DNA of 64,000 nt from Trametes villosa (taxonomy: Eukaryota > Basidiomycota > Agaricomycetes > Polyporales > Polyporaceae): positions 1 to 64,000 of the forward strand of contig PUDQ02000018.1 of the NCBI GenBank assembly GCA_002964805.2, given 5' to 3'. Numbering within the stretch: the first letter of the stretch is position 1; each line of letters starts with the position of its first letter. Below are positions 8,344 through 18,746 of the stretch, piece by piece. The notes below the pieces were generated by a model that made no database searches, was not told the DNA's origin, and was given only the letters and a program-made list of their open reading frames with translations. The position numbers and the translations under genes were made by a program.

Positions 8344-9844
8344 ATGATCAATCTCCTGCTGCTCCTCCTTTTCTTCTCTCCAGGCCTCGTTCACGGCCAC
8401 GGCACCAGCTGGCTGCGCAGGTTCACCCCCGGTTCGCGCGACGACGGCAGCTGGCTGTGGAGCTGGGCATGGGCCTCCGACGGCACCGTCTCCGTCGTCG
8501 ACCGCTCGCCGCCCATCACCTTCCCCGCGCGCCCAGCGTCCTTCGGCGCGGAGCTCACGGACCCGCTGCTGGGCTATGTGATCCCGCTGTCGGCGTTCAT
8601 GGCGCCGTGCCCGCACGACCCGGACAACTCGACGGCGCACAAGTATCCGTTCGAGGCGGACCCTGTCTTTGGGTGCCCGGAGCTCTGTGCGATCGGGGAC
8701 AGGGAGCGGGAGCCGACGGATACGTGGATTGCGCTGGTGCAGAGGGGAGGGTGCCCGTTTGTTGAGAAGGCGAGGCAGGCGCAGAGACTGGGAGCGAGAG
8801 CGGTCGTTGTGGGTGGTGATCGGGACAACCCCGACGCTCTCCTGAATATGTTCAGTGAAAGTACGTATTCCAAACGACATAACTATGAAGTTCGGTCATT
8901 GAAGAAAGTCTCTCAGGGGATGCGTCTGACGTGACCATTGCCGCGACATACATCAAGTACTGGGATTATGTCCAGTTGTCATCCATGATCGCGGTTTCTA
9001 ACACGACACACTCCGGACTCAAGACCCTCTCACTCCTGCTTAACACCGAATACTCCGCATGGGAGTGGTACTCGTACGTCCGAGCCTTGCACCGTCTCTA
9101 CATGTCTCTGATATCCGCTTCCACTAGGCCTATTATCACGTTTATCATAATCCTCCTATTGCCCTCCCTCCTCACCTTCATCACCCTCCTCATCCATCGC
9201 ATCCGTGCAGCACGTGCTGCGCAGCGCGACCGAGCCCCCGAAAGCGTCGTCCACAACCTCCCCTGGCGCGTCTGGACGGGTACCGGCTGGGAGAAGCATG
9301 AGCCGCCCTCTGGCCCTGCGGAGCCGTCCGTCGCGGCCGCAGCTGCGTCCGACCAGGACCTCGAGCGCGGCCCGGACTCGGACACCCCGAACGCGTCGAC
9401 GTCGCACGATGCGCCGCTACCGGCGTGGGTAGAGGAGCAAATGGAGTGCGCGATTTGCCTGGAGATGTTCGCGAAGGGCGATCGCGTGCGCGTGCTGCCG
9501 TGTTACCACCTCTTCCATATCGCAGAGATCGACGAGTGGCTCATCAACAAGAAGAAACTGGTATGTTTGCGTGAGCGGCCTGCTTGGTGGGGTGACACTA
9601 AATTTTATTTCCGCAGTGCCCGATTTGCAAGGCGGATGTCACGCAGCCCAGAGGACCGCCTCAGGAGCATCATTCGGACGAGCAACCCGCTGAAGAGCAC
9701 TTCAGCTCGGAGCACCCAGCCTCTTCGCCTGTGACCTCTCGTTCTCCGTCGACCGTCCCGGAACCTACCGAGCGGACCCCGCTCCTGCAAAGTCCGCCGG
9801 AACGACCGTCATCCGAGAGTACCTCGCTGCAGTCAGCCTCATAA
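8344..9844 (+). CDS. PA-TM-RING-type membrane protein, probable E3 ubiquitin ligase
   Basis: Three exons (8344-8860, 8917-9560, 9617-9844) join in frame to 462 residues. An N-terminal signal peptide ([20 protein letters not shown]) is followed by a protease-associated-like lumenal domain with [21 protein letters not shown] single membrane helix follows ([20 protein letters not shown], about nt 9130-9190), then a RING-like domain (CAICLEMF...LPCYHLFH...CPICKADV) and a Ser/Pro-rich acidic tail. This architecture matches the RNF13/RNF167 PA-TM-RING family of endosomal or vacuolar membrane ubiquitin ligases. The second intron falls between the RING halves, directly before CPIC. The residue expected to be the sixth zinc ligand (Cys of HxxC) is Glu ([10 protein letters not shown]), so the RING is non-canonical. 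The ATG is the first in frame and gives a convincing signal peptide. Confidence 0.85.
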
Positions 9845-10497
9845 CCCCCTTTCGGACATCGCACCATCACTACCGCCCCCCTCCCTGCCAACTTCACGAC
9901 TCCCTTCACGAACTCTATGACGTATACCACGGTCCCCAGTCTTGGGACCGCCCGCACTACGATACGTCGCCCTCTATTGGAACTTATTACTCCTTCAACG
10001 CGGTCGCTGCTGTACCACTACTCATTCCGCCGCCGCAGTCATGTATCAAGGTTAACATTAACGTAAATGTAACAACGCCCCTTCGAATATTCACGAGCAT
10101 ATACGAGATTCTCGCTTCGATGTATGTGGCTCCTTGCAGTGGGCATGTTCCCGGTAACGGCGATATTCCTTGTAGGCTCGAGGGGCATAGAGCGCCGGCT
10201 GTTCCGCCGCGACGTCAGGGGAAGGCTGCCCTAGTTCTATCTCGCCTTACAAAGTCAGCCTCGCACTTCAGTTTGGTAGCCTCGTGGCGACGTCCTACCA
10301 GCTGCTACAGGTGACATGCTCTAGATTGGACACCGACTGGACAGCGCGTCAGCCTCCCACTGCCAGCCTCCCGCCTCCCGCGAGATCGGCACTGTATCCC
10401 AACGAGCCCGATGGGCCCGACGGCCGATAAGCTCTGTACCGTACAGCTACAGCAGTGGTGGTAAGTGATCGAACGACGCAGCGGAATGCCAGCCTGT
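9845..10497. other. Intergenic, 3' flank of PA-TM-RING gene
   Basis: No gene seen. From about 10341 there are degenerate TCAGCCTCCC-like segments resembling the left edge of the structured repeat that starts near 10498. Confidence 0.4.
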
Positions 10498-10790
10498 GCC
10501 AGCCTCCCGCCGCTCCGGGGATCAATACCTCGCAAGAGCGACATCTGCTCCTCATTCCCGTCTTCCACCCTCTGAGACCGAAGATGGGTGGTCCATTCTA
10601 CAAGACGACGGGTCTTATCGTCCAGCAAGAGGACGAACATAAAGGTGCGTCTCGAGGGAGGAGCTTCGGCTCTGGCGCATACCTTTTCGTGGTCCTCGGG
10701 ATAAGTACCCTCTGTGCGCTGCCTCTGCCTGGGGTAGCGCGCAGGTGGGGAAACCAAAATGCGCTTTCTGCTTCTTTTTTTGCGTTTGGT
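10498..10790 (+). repeat. Structured dispersed repeat, copy 1
   Basis: This segment matches 46501-46797 (same strand) and 59205-59508 (opposite strand). Hairpins in order: CGCTC/GAGCG (10511-10515 with 10536-10540); CCACCC/GGGTGG (10565-10570 with 10586-10591); AAGAC/GTCTT (10602-10606 with 10612-10616); TCGTCC/GGACGA (10618-10623 with 10631-10636); GAGC-TTCG-GCTC (10661-10672); and GTGCGCTGCC/GGTAGCGCGC (10714-10723 with 10733-10742). A conserved GGTGGGGAAACC block and a seven-T run (10775-10781) follow. The copies differ by indels around 10641 that break any reading frame, so it is not protein coding. It lies between the 3' ends of two convergent genes. A SINE-like retroposon or a non-coding RNA gene family are the main options. 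Confidence 0.8.
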
Positions 10791-11001
10791 ACATAGTGTA
10801 GAGAGAAAGCTGGCTTGGGAATCTGATAGTGCTATATAATCATATGAGCAAGCTCCTATTGAAGGTGTACCGGTACAGACATACCGGGCGCGCATGCAAG
10901 ATGTCGGGCTTAGTGACATATGGTACCGATTGTATCGTCTTCGAATGAAGCGACGGGCCTGCATACGGGTGCGGTACACCACCGTTTAGTTGCTTTGTTA
11001 T

Positions 11002-13299
11002 TCAGGCCATGTCTTCATCCTCCATGTCCGCGTCGCTGTCCTCGTCACTAGAGTCGTCGTGGCCCGGACCAAACGCACTGATCTCGAAGACGTCCCCGTC
11101 ACCTTCTGTCCGCAAGATTCTAGAGCAGACGATCAGATGTTCGCACTCTAGAGGGTGAGTCTAAGCAAACGGACGTACTGGTCAAAGAGCGCGATCGCCT
11201 GCTGGTCGTCCTCGTCCTCGTCCACAGGGCCGTCGATGATGCCCATCGCGCGCAGCAGGAGTGCGCGCGAGTTCGGATCCGAAGCTGGTACCGCGCGCAC
11301 GTCCTGCGGGGTGAGTGGCAAGGGTTCAGTGGAGGGCGAGGCGAATGTCGGGCTATGAAGGCGGATGAAGCGCTCGATTCCCGCGGAAAGTAGGTAGGGG
11401 CGGTCGGGGTGGATGAGCGCGGTGTTCACGATGGAGTCGTGTCCTGGAATAATGCCATCAGAAGGGAGGAGGGAAGAGATGAGAAGGGCTGAATATACCT
11501 GTCATACGAGCGTGTGGGACGGAAAGCTCAACCGGGACGTATCGCGGACTGAGGTAGGACTCGGCATATGCTATCCCACATTGTCAGCCCGACCTCAGGT
11601 AGATAGTAGTTCACCGGAAGGCACGTACCAATTTCGCCCGGCCGCGCTTCCGTGTCCCAAATGTGGTGGTTGATCACCCTTCGCTGTTCGCGGAGCGCAG
11701 ACTCGTCGGGGATCTTCCACAGGTACGTTCGGAAGTCGTCGGATCCGTGGGCGTAATAGCTGTCCTGGTCTGAGCCAAAGCCGCCAAAACTTCCATGCTA
11801 GAAAGCACAGTTCAGCGCGAAGCCACTGCGGCACGGAACGGTTGAAATCCGGACCTTCATCGTGCAGCTATTGCACCACGTTCGTTCCCCCGGGAGGACG
11901 GTGGATCCATCGGGTCTATAGCGCCCGCTGAACATCGCAATCGGGTATGGGTCGTCGAGGGTGTAGAGAGTCGGGTAGTGGTGCTGGTATGAGGGCATTT
12001 AGAGCAGAGCAATGATCGCACTTTGGCACGTACGAGCATCGTAAGAGCCATTTTACGCCCTAGGCAACGAGTTGTAGGATTAGACATGGCAATTTAGCAA
12101 ACACCTACCTTCTCGATCAAATGTCAAGCTGCTCGTCTCCGGTCTAGCCATGCTTGCATGACCCTGCTTTGTGATCGCTGTGACATACTAAGCCATGTTA
12201 GTCGTCGCAAACGGGCGCGCTAGCCGACCTACTTTCAGCACGATTCCCTTGCGTTGGCGCTGCGAGGCGGGCCCGAATGCCATCCGAACGTCCCGCAGGC
12301 ATACAATCCCCTGGGTGTCGCTTGTGGTGAAGAGCTGTGTCATCGTAGGATGATACTGGACGTGCGAGAACGGAGCAATCTGCTGCAGTGTCCCTTGGGC
12401 GCGAGTGCGGCGTGCGTCAGCCCGCATATCGTGCAGGATGATGCGACCATCCTCGCTGAGGGGAGTGAGACCGGTAGGTATCAAGCGGGCTGGATGAGAT
12501 AACTCACGAAGCACTCAGGAAGACGGGATCTTGTTCAGGATGACAAGAGATCGCACGAATACTATCCTAGGGGGTGTTAGAGCGCGCTTTATGCTCAATA
12601 CAAGCAGCGCATACATCATGCTGTGTGTCGTTGGCAGACGGAGAGGTCGATGGTCGACTCGCGCTCGCCATAGGGGAAGTCAAGTGTGAAAGATCATATT
12701 GGAATATGTCAGCCCTGGTATCGCCTCTGAAACATGGTCAGTTAAAACCGGGTCAGCTTCGTTCTTTCTACGTTGCTTACGAGTATAGGTATTGTCCAGA
12801 GGCCGAGAAAGCGAGGGTGAACACATTAGACTGACGAAGTGCATGTGCCCTTAGTAAAAGTTACTGAGCAGCACACCGTGGGTTGTCATACTCACCCGGG
12901 GCCCTGTGAACCTCCACGAGGGTTCTGAGAGTCCTTCCTGGTCGAAGTCCCATAACTGAACGTACGGATCTAGGAAGCAGAGCGATTCAACACATGAGAT
13001 GACTCTAGGATGAATTTCTGCACACCATCCCCGGCACTCGCGAGCCATCGTCCGTTTTTGGAGATGGTCAGCGCATTGACACAGGAAGTATGGCCGAGCA
13101 ACTTCCTACACGGAAACATAATTTGTTCAGCGTGACTGCCGCGTGCTGACCGCCGGTCGCTCAACTTCGAGTACGGGAGGCCGTCGGCAAGCAATGTGTC
13201 GACCGCCGTCCGTTTGGACGATATACAGGCCAATTTCTTCATGGACTCATGCGGATCCCAGAGACGAGACTTTTTAGGAGGGGGCTCGGACGAGGTCAT
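11002..13299 (-). CDS. WD40-repeat protein, DCAF5-like CUL4-DDB1 substrate receptor
   Basis: A multi-exon gene starts at 13299 (MTSSEPPPKKSRLWDP). It reads through WD40 repeats: LLGHTSCVNALTISKNGRWLASAGD, then VQLWDFDQ, NVFTLAFSASGQYLYS, a repeat with LSASEDGRIILHDMRAD, YHPTMTQLFTTSDTQGIVCLRDVR, HGSDDFRTYLWKIP and ALIHPDRPYLLSAGIERFIRL. It ends in an acidic tail EDSDADMEDEDMA. The N-terminal placement of the GHxxCVNAL repeat and the later gap between repeats resemble DCAF5/WDTC1-type DDB1-CUL4 associated factors. The LHDMR segment could serve as a DDB1-contacting WDxR-like box. The last intron is best placed at 11120-11178, giving FDQILRTEG across the junction; without it the frame stops early. 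The specific substrate is unknown, and DCAF assignment is family-level inference. Confidence 0.75.
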
Positions 13300-13897
13300 G
13301 TTGAACGGTATTGTGTGTTACCGCTTGGTGTAGCTCTACGCGAGAGAATTGTGGTGATCACCGGACATGGGTACGTCCAAAATTCATCTTCTAACTGAGC
13401 GAAGATCGGAGGGTGCAGAGTTCCCAAGTGGAAGATGCGAGTATATGCGCTCTTCGAGAGACCCAGAGAACGAGGGTGTCTCAGCCTTGAAGCTTGAGTC
13501 GAGAAGATGGTGGTACGGCGGAGAGTTCACCGCGACCGGCGTCAACGACTGGTGCTGTCCACGCTCGCATTACTTACATCTCTTACTCCGACCACCACGA
13601 ACAGCAAGTACTACAGCCACCTCGGTTATCCCTCGTCCAACACTCTGCGCATATACCGCGTGCTCGAATCCTCAGCGCGACGACGTACATATGCGCCCCT
13701 TCAACTAGGTAGGACAAGGTAAGCCGCGGGGCCAGGAGTGGCTGGCATTTGCCAGCCCATCTAGGTATGGAGGCTGCTCGATTTGATAGTGCGACAACCC
13801 ACCCCTCGCGCTACTCTTACAGCTACGGTCTACCTGTCCAACTAGCAGAAAAACCCACACCATCGCAAACTATCTAGCACTACACTTGCACTGTACG
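13300..13897. other. Divergent promoter region between WD40 and SDR genes
   Basis: About 600 bp without a credible gene. Short frames here show no conserved motif or splice pattern. Confidence 0.5.
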
Positions 13898-14728
13898 ATG
13901 TCGCCCTTCATCCTAATCTCGCCCGCCACGCGCGGTCTCTCTCTCGCGCTCGTCCGCCACTACCTGCAGTCTACGTCTCTGCCAGTTGTCGGCACCTACA
14001 GGCCTCAACCACCTTCTTCTGCTGAACAGCCCCGGACGCCAGACTCGGTGCGCGAGCACATCCTGCGCCCCCTCAAGGGCGTCGACCCCGCCCGCCTGCG
14101 CGTCCTCCCGCTCGACTTCACCTCGGAGGAGAGCATCGCCACCGCCGCGGACACCCTCGCAGGCCTATTCTCCAACGACCCAGAGTCATACATCCGCGTC
14201 GCGTTCTTCCTCGCGGGGGTGTTGCATCCCGAGCGGCAGCCGGGCGACCTCACGCTCGAGAACATCGCGGAGACGTTCAACCTCAACGTCATCGCGCACC
14301 TGCTCCTTATCAAGCACTTCGCGCGCTTCCTCCCGCCCGCCTCTGCCTCCACCTCTGCTGGCGGGGCGAAGAATGACGGCAACGACGCGCTCGCGAAGTG
14401 GGTCCACGTCTCCGCGCGCGTCGGCTCGATCTCGGACAATGCGCTCGGCGGCTGGTACTCGTACCGCGCGTCCAAGGCCGCGCTCAACCAGGTCATCCGC
14501 ACGTTCGACCTCCACCTGCAGGCGCGCAAGATCCCCGCGATCAGCATCGGGGTGCACCCTGGGACGGTGAAGACCGATCTGAGCAAGCCGTTCTGGAGCG
14601 GGGTCAAGCCCGGGAAGCTGTTCGAGCCCGCGTATGCTGCAGAGCGGCTCGCGGAGGTCGTTAAGGGGCTTGGGAAGTCCCAGCGTGGCAGGGTGTGGGA
14701 CTGGAAGGGCGAGGAAGTGAAGCCCTAG
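13898..14728 (+). CDS. Short-chain dehydrogenase/reductase, C-factor-like
   Basis: An intronless 276-residue protein. It starts at the ATG at 13898, which gives MSPFILISPATRGLSLALV as the first beta-alpha unit; the usual TGxxxGxG dinucleotide motif appears as SPATRGLS. Then come the LPLDFTSEESI region, FFLAGVLHPERQ in the NNAG-like position, NVIAHLLLIKHF, the catalytic Ser in VHVSARVGSIS and the catalytic Tyr/Lys in YSYRASKAALNQ. IGVHPGTVKTDLSKPFW closes the nucleotide site. The length, the HPGTVxTDLS motif and the YSYRxSKAALN motif match fungal members of the CsgA/C-factor-like SDR group, which use NAD(P)(H) on unknown substrates. It is cytosolic, with no targeting signal. The lack of introns is unusual beside its neighbours. 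Confidence 0.88.
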   Translation: MSPFILISPATRGLSLALVRHYLQSTSLPVVGTYRPQPPSSAEQPRTPDSVREHILRPLKGVDPARLRVLPLDFTSEESIATAADTLAGLFSNDPESYIRVAFFLAGVLHPERQPGDLTLENIAETFNLNVIAHLLLIKHFARFLPPASASTSAGGAKNDGNDALAKWVHVSARVGSISDNALGGWYSYRASKAALNQVIRTFDLHLQARKIPAISIGVHPGTVKTDLSKPFWSGVKPGKLFEPAYAAERLAEVVKGLGKSQRGRVWDWKGEEVKP

Positions 14729-15056
14729 GCTCCGTAACGGTATTAGTGGTGCTGCGTGTATGCGACGTGACGCTGCTCCGGGCAGTCAATCTGAACCGTC
14801 TTGCTCAAGTGACGTGCTTGCAGAGGTCTGTTCGACGATCCAACCGCTTTAGCGAAGATGTGTGCACACACTGAGATCATGCAAGGATCCGGACCGTAGG
14901 CGTCCGCTAGTTATACAAGTGTAGGTAAAGTAGTAAATCCGTGTGCCTCTGGCCCGCAACCACCCCGAAACCTACCAGCGCCAGCACAAACCACAACGTG
15001 GGTCTGCCAGCGCACCCAGGAACTGCCAGCGATGACTGCAACCGTGAGCAGTGCAA
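14729..15056. other. Convergent intergenic region
   Basis: 3' flanks of the SDR and heme oxygenase genes; nothing else seen. Confidence 0.5.
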
Positions 15057-16211
15057 TCATGCGTGATTGGCTCCGAAGAGGCCAGCCAGCCACTCCTGGA
15101 ACCGGTCCAGCTTGTACAGGCCCCGCTCCCCAGTAAAGCCGCCGACGACCAGAGCAAAGTGCGTGAGAGACAGCGCAACGACGAGGGCGATGACGGATGA
15201 CAGGCTGACGAGCGGCTCGTCGGATGGCGGCTGTGACGCCTGGAATACAACCTTGGGCTCGTGCGAAAGATCGGTCGCAAGGGGCGTCGGGGGCGAAGAC
15301 TCAACCGGCGAGTGCAGCGGGGAATCGATCTCGACATCCGAAGAGCTCGAGCTCGTCGTCGAAGGCGGCTGCAGTGCGTCAAAGATGGCGGTGTTGTAAT
15401 CGAACGCGAGCTGCGCCTCGTCGAGGATGGAAGCTAATTCACAGGAGCACAGGTACGTCAGCGCAAAAGCCCGGGCGTCCACGCGCACAGCACGTCACCT
15501 TTGAGGTCCGCGTTGTCGCCAACGCCCGCGTTCATCCCGTCGCGGTACCACTCCTTGATCTTCTTCAGGTCGCCCATCGTGCCCGACGACGTCCCGCTCG
15601 CGCCGCCGAGCGGGCGGAACTCGTAGAAGCTCACGCCCGCGCCGTCCTCGAGCCCGTACGCCTTCACGATGCGCCGCCGGATGAACTGCCCGCCGCTGAG
15701 GTCGCCGAGGTAGCGCACGTACGCGTGCGCGAGGAGCCGAGACGGGTCCGGGCCCGCCGCGAGTTCCTGGATCCGCGAGACGTACTGCGTGAGCGCGGTG
15801 GGCGGCGCCGCCTGCAGCGTGGTGTGCAGCGGGTGCGTCTTCCAGGAGGACTCGGGCACGCCGAGGAGGTAGCTGATGTCGGCGGAGATGTTCGCGGTGC
15901 GCGCGAAGAGGCCCGGGTTGTGCGTAGGGGCGAGCACGGGGTGTGTGGCGTGCTGCTCGAGCGCACGCTCAAACGCACTATGAACGCCGCGCGCTCTTTC
16001 AGGAGTGGAGCTACGCGATGTGGGGATGCACTCACTCGTAGACGTGGTAAATCATCATGAGAAAGCGGACATATTCCTCCTTGTCGAGCTCTCCGCGGGC
16101 GAGCCACTTCGCGCCTTGGCTGTGTTCGGCGCGCTCGTGCGCTTCAGAGGTGCCCTTGCGGAGGATGTCCGCGACGGGAAGAGAAAGGTCTACAATCGAT
16201 GCGGAGGCCAT
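15057..16211 (-). CDS. Heme oxygenase, C-terminally membrane anchored
   Basis: The start at 16211 gives MASASIVDLSLPVADILRKG followed by TSEAHERAEHSQ, which contains the proximal heme-ligand His region. The second exon carries the family signature LLAHAYVRYLGDLSGGQFIR and the downstream FYEFRPLGG and WYRDGMNAGVGDN blocks. After a Ser/Pro-rich linker the protein ends with a hydrophobic helix (VIALVVALSLTHFALVVGGF) and a short tail, the arrangement of ER tail-anchored HO-1/Hmx1 enzymes. The reaction is O2- and electron-dependent cleavage of heme to biliverdin, Fe(II) and CO. Introns lie near 15440-15500 and 15950-16040. Family assignment is secure; a role in iron recycling or in sensing through bilins is inference. 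Confidence 0.93.
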
Positions 16212-16979
16212 GGCGGGGGAGAACGGCTAGCGTCGAGGCGTTGCGAGGGAGGCAAGGAGGGATGCGGGGCAAGAGCAGGGCGCAGCCGGGGTAGTAGTGT
16301 GTTTATATGTCAGAATTACACCTCCGCAGGAGGCGGTGACCCGTGTACAACCTAGACTAGGACGAGGAAGCCCGAGGAGCCGGAGATGGGGAAGACTTTC
16401 AGAGGGCGACGAGGAGAGGTTAACTGCAGGAAAGAGCACGCAACGCCTCCTGCCCTGATCACACCATTTTTATCTTATCTGATAACACCGCCCGGGCTTT
16501 CCCGCCAACGCAGATCAATTAGCCTTGCGCTTGGCTCTTGCCACAACTCTCAGGCTGCTGCTGGTCAACTCACTGACTCTGTAGCTCCGACACATCCCTC
16601 AAAACATGGCAGACGATGTTCATATTCATAGACAGGTACATACGACATGGGATGCGGAGACGGTGACGAGGCCAAGTGAGCGCTGACTTCTAAATACGGT
16701 ACGGAATATCCACGGACTTCTTTGTGCGAACGGACGAGGACCGGTGGGGAGAAGACGAAGGTACGTAAGATACAGACGACGGATTGCCATAAAACACACA
16801 GGGGATGCCACGCACTACAGAATGCGAAAATAACGTAGGTCACACTACAGCGTATGCGCTGTGTGGAATAAAATACTGATGAAGGACCACGTCCGACGAA
16901 GATGGAGTGAGAAACCAAGGAGACTGCGAAGACGGATGCCATGATGACGCGCACAGGAAAGGCGGGTACGCAGGTGCAC
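16212..16979. other. Intergenic 768 bp
   Basis: Promoter of heme oxygenase and 3' flank of the CCCH gene (both on the minus strand). No further gene was recognised. Confidence 0.45.
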
Positions 16980-18746
16980 TCAAGGCATCTCCGCGGCGAA
17001 CAGCTGTGGGAGGATATGAGCGCAAAGGACTCGCGCCTTAGCAGCGCCACGCACCTTCGCCACGCCAGCGTCCGGACCATGCATGGGCGTCGGTGGTGTT
17101 GACAGAGGCCGTACAACAGGGCGTGCCGCCCACAAGCCGTCGGCATGGTACATCGCGGCAGGCGGCTCGCGCTCGAGAAGCGTGCTGCCATCCACAACGC
17201 GGTGCGGAGAGTACGCGTGGGACAGCGCGAGAGGTTGCGCGACAGTCGTCACGAGTGTGAGGCTGTTCTTGGCACGGTGTGCGGCGCTTGGAGTTGGCGT
17301 AGGGTGCGTGGTTGGGGTGGACGACATGGGCAGAGGACCGGGTAGCGCCGGCAGCGCGAACGCCTGAAGCGGAGACACGAAGGGGTACATGACTGGATAT
17401 GGGACCAGCACAGGGGAGATTGGGGAGATTGGGCTAAACAGGGGAGGATCCGGATAGCCGAAGACACACTCGTCCTCGCCTAAGTGGCCATATGTCAACA
17501 TCGACACGGGGGGACAATTGGTAGGGACTTACTCGGATCTGGATGAGAGTATTTGCAGTCGACGCCCTCTGCGCAATGTCCCCTCAGGAAGCTCTCACAA
17601 ACTTCGCCTAAACATACGAATTAGCGAATTGCGAGTAACGTCACGAACAATAGGGCGCGTACGTTTTCCTCCCAGCGTGACCCCGCCACCGACGACTCGC
17701 CAAGTAACGGGGAAGAAGTTCCGCTTCGAGTCCTCCGCCGTCGCCGACGTGCAAGACGGTGCTTCAGACGTCGCCACCGTGCTCGGGGAGATCTCGCCTT
17801 GCACACTTGAGTCCGCTGCGCTTTCTGCCTCACCCTCCGACATGGCTTCGGCGGGCACCGGCAGGCCGGTCGGTATCCGACCGTCTTCGGGGAGTTCGTG
17901 CAGGCTGCGAGACATTGTCAGTGGCGCATATGACCAGAATACAAGCGAGGTTCTCACAAGTTGCATCTGTCGCCCTTGATGCACCCTGTGGGCTCTGCGA
18001 AGAAGCGGCAGGGTTTTGCTACGCGGCGTGTTCGCATCAGACGTTCGGTACGCACTTCCACATAGAACACCACTCACTGCGGAAGAACTGGTTTCTCTTC
18101 TGAGCGCGGTGTGGGGTCAAAACGGTAGGTCGCCCGAGCTGCAGACCGTCCGTCCTTCGCAGCGAGGATTGCACACGTCTGTCCGAAGAACTAGACCCAT
18201 CGTTGTGCGCGGTCGGAGTAGGAGAATCAGGCATCGACGCGGTCGTCGGCGTCGTCGGTGGCGCGGGAGGGAGGTTGAGAAGGAGGCTCTTCGCAGTGTC
18301 GACGGAGAGACGCCACTTCTCGACGTGCGACGCTTGAGGGGGAGTGCGAGATGGACGCCGGGGGCGGTCGGCGCGCGACTCCCGGAGTTGTGCATCAGCC
18401 CTGACCTGATGCATCTTCGCCGGAACCGGGGGTTCGACGTATAGCGGTTCGTTGTAGAGGAAGGGGTTGTACGGCTGGTAGAGTGACTGGGCGACGGCGG
18501 AGTAGTGAGGGAAGAGGGGGAGCTGGGTCACCGGTGAGGGGGCCGGCGTGACGTGCAGGTAGGAGCAGTCGTCTCCGAAGCGACACCTCCCGAGCGGGAA
18601 GTTACGGCAGAGCTTCGCTGCAGTCGGCGTCAGCGGGCGTATAGGATGTCAGGCGTGGAGGGGGACTCACTGCGATACTTGGGGTTCCGCTGGTTCTGCC
18701 TCTCGCCGTTGGCCATCTGGCCGAATGGAGCGCGTTCAGCGTTCAT
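16980..18746 (-). CDS. CCCH-type zinc-finger protein with two fingers
   Basis: The first exon from 18746 encodes MNAERAPFGQMANGERQNQR. After an intron the second exon carries a CCCH finger, LCRNFPLGRCRFGDDCSYLH (C-x7-C-x5-C-x3-H). A long Pro/Ser/Thr-rich middle follows. A second finger, CESFLRGHCAEGVDCKYSH with the same spacing, begins right after an intron ending near 17610. The C-terminal 150 residues are Pro-rich and end AAEMP. Tandem but widely separated CCCH fingers in a low-complexity protein are typical of RNA-binding regulators of mRNA stability or processing, so a nuclear or cytoplasmic RNA-binding role is inferred. Introns near 17880-18060 and 17470-17520 were placed by splice sites only. 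The orthologue is not recognised. Confidence 0.75.

Noticed and set aside
10305..10982. Long minus-strand frame (225 codons) through repeat copy 1, with similar peptides in copies 2 and 3
   Set aside because: The copies differ by 1-2 base indels at the same point, so no frame is shared, while hairpins are kept. The similarity is of nucleotide sequence, not of a protein.
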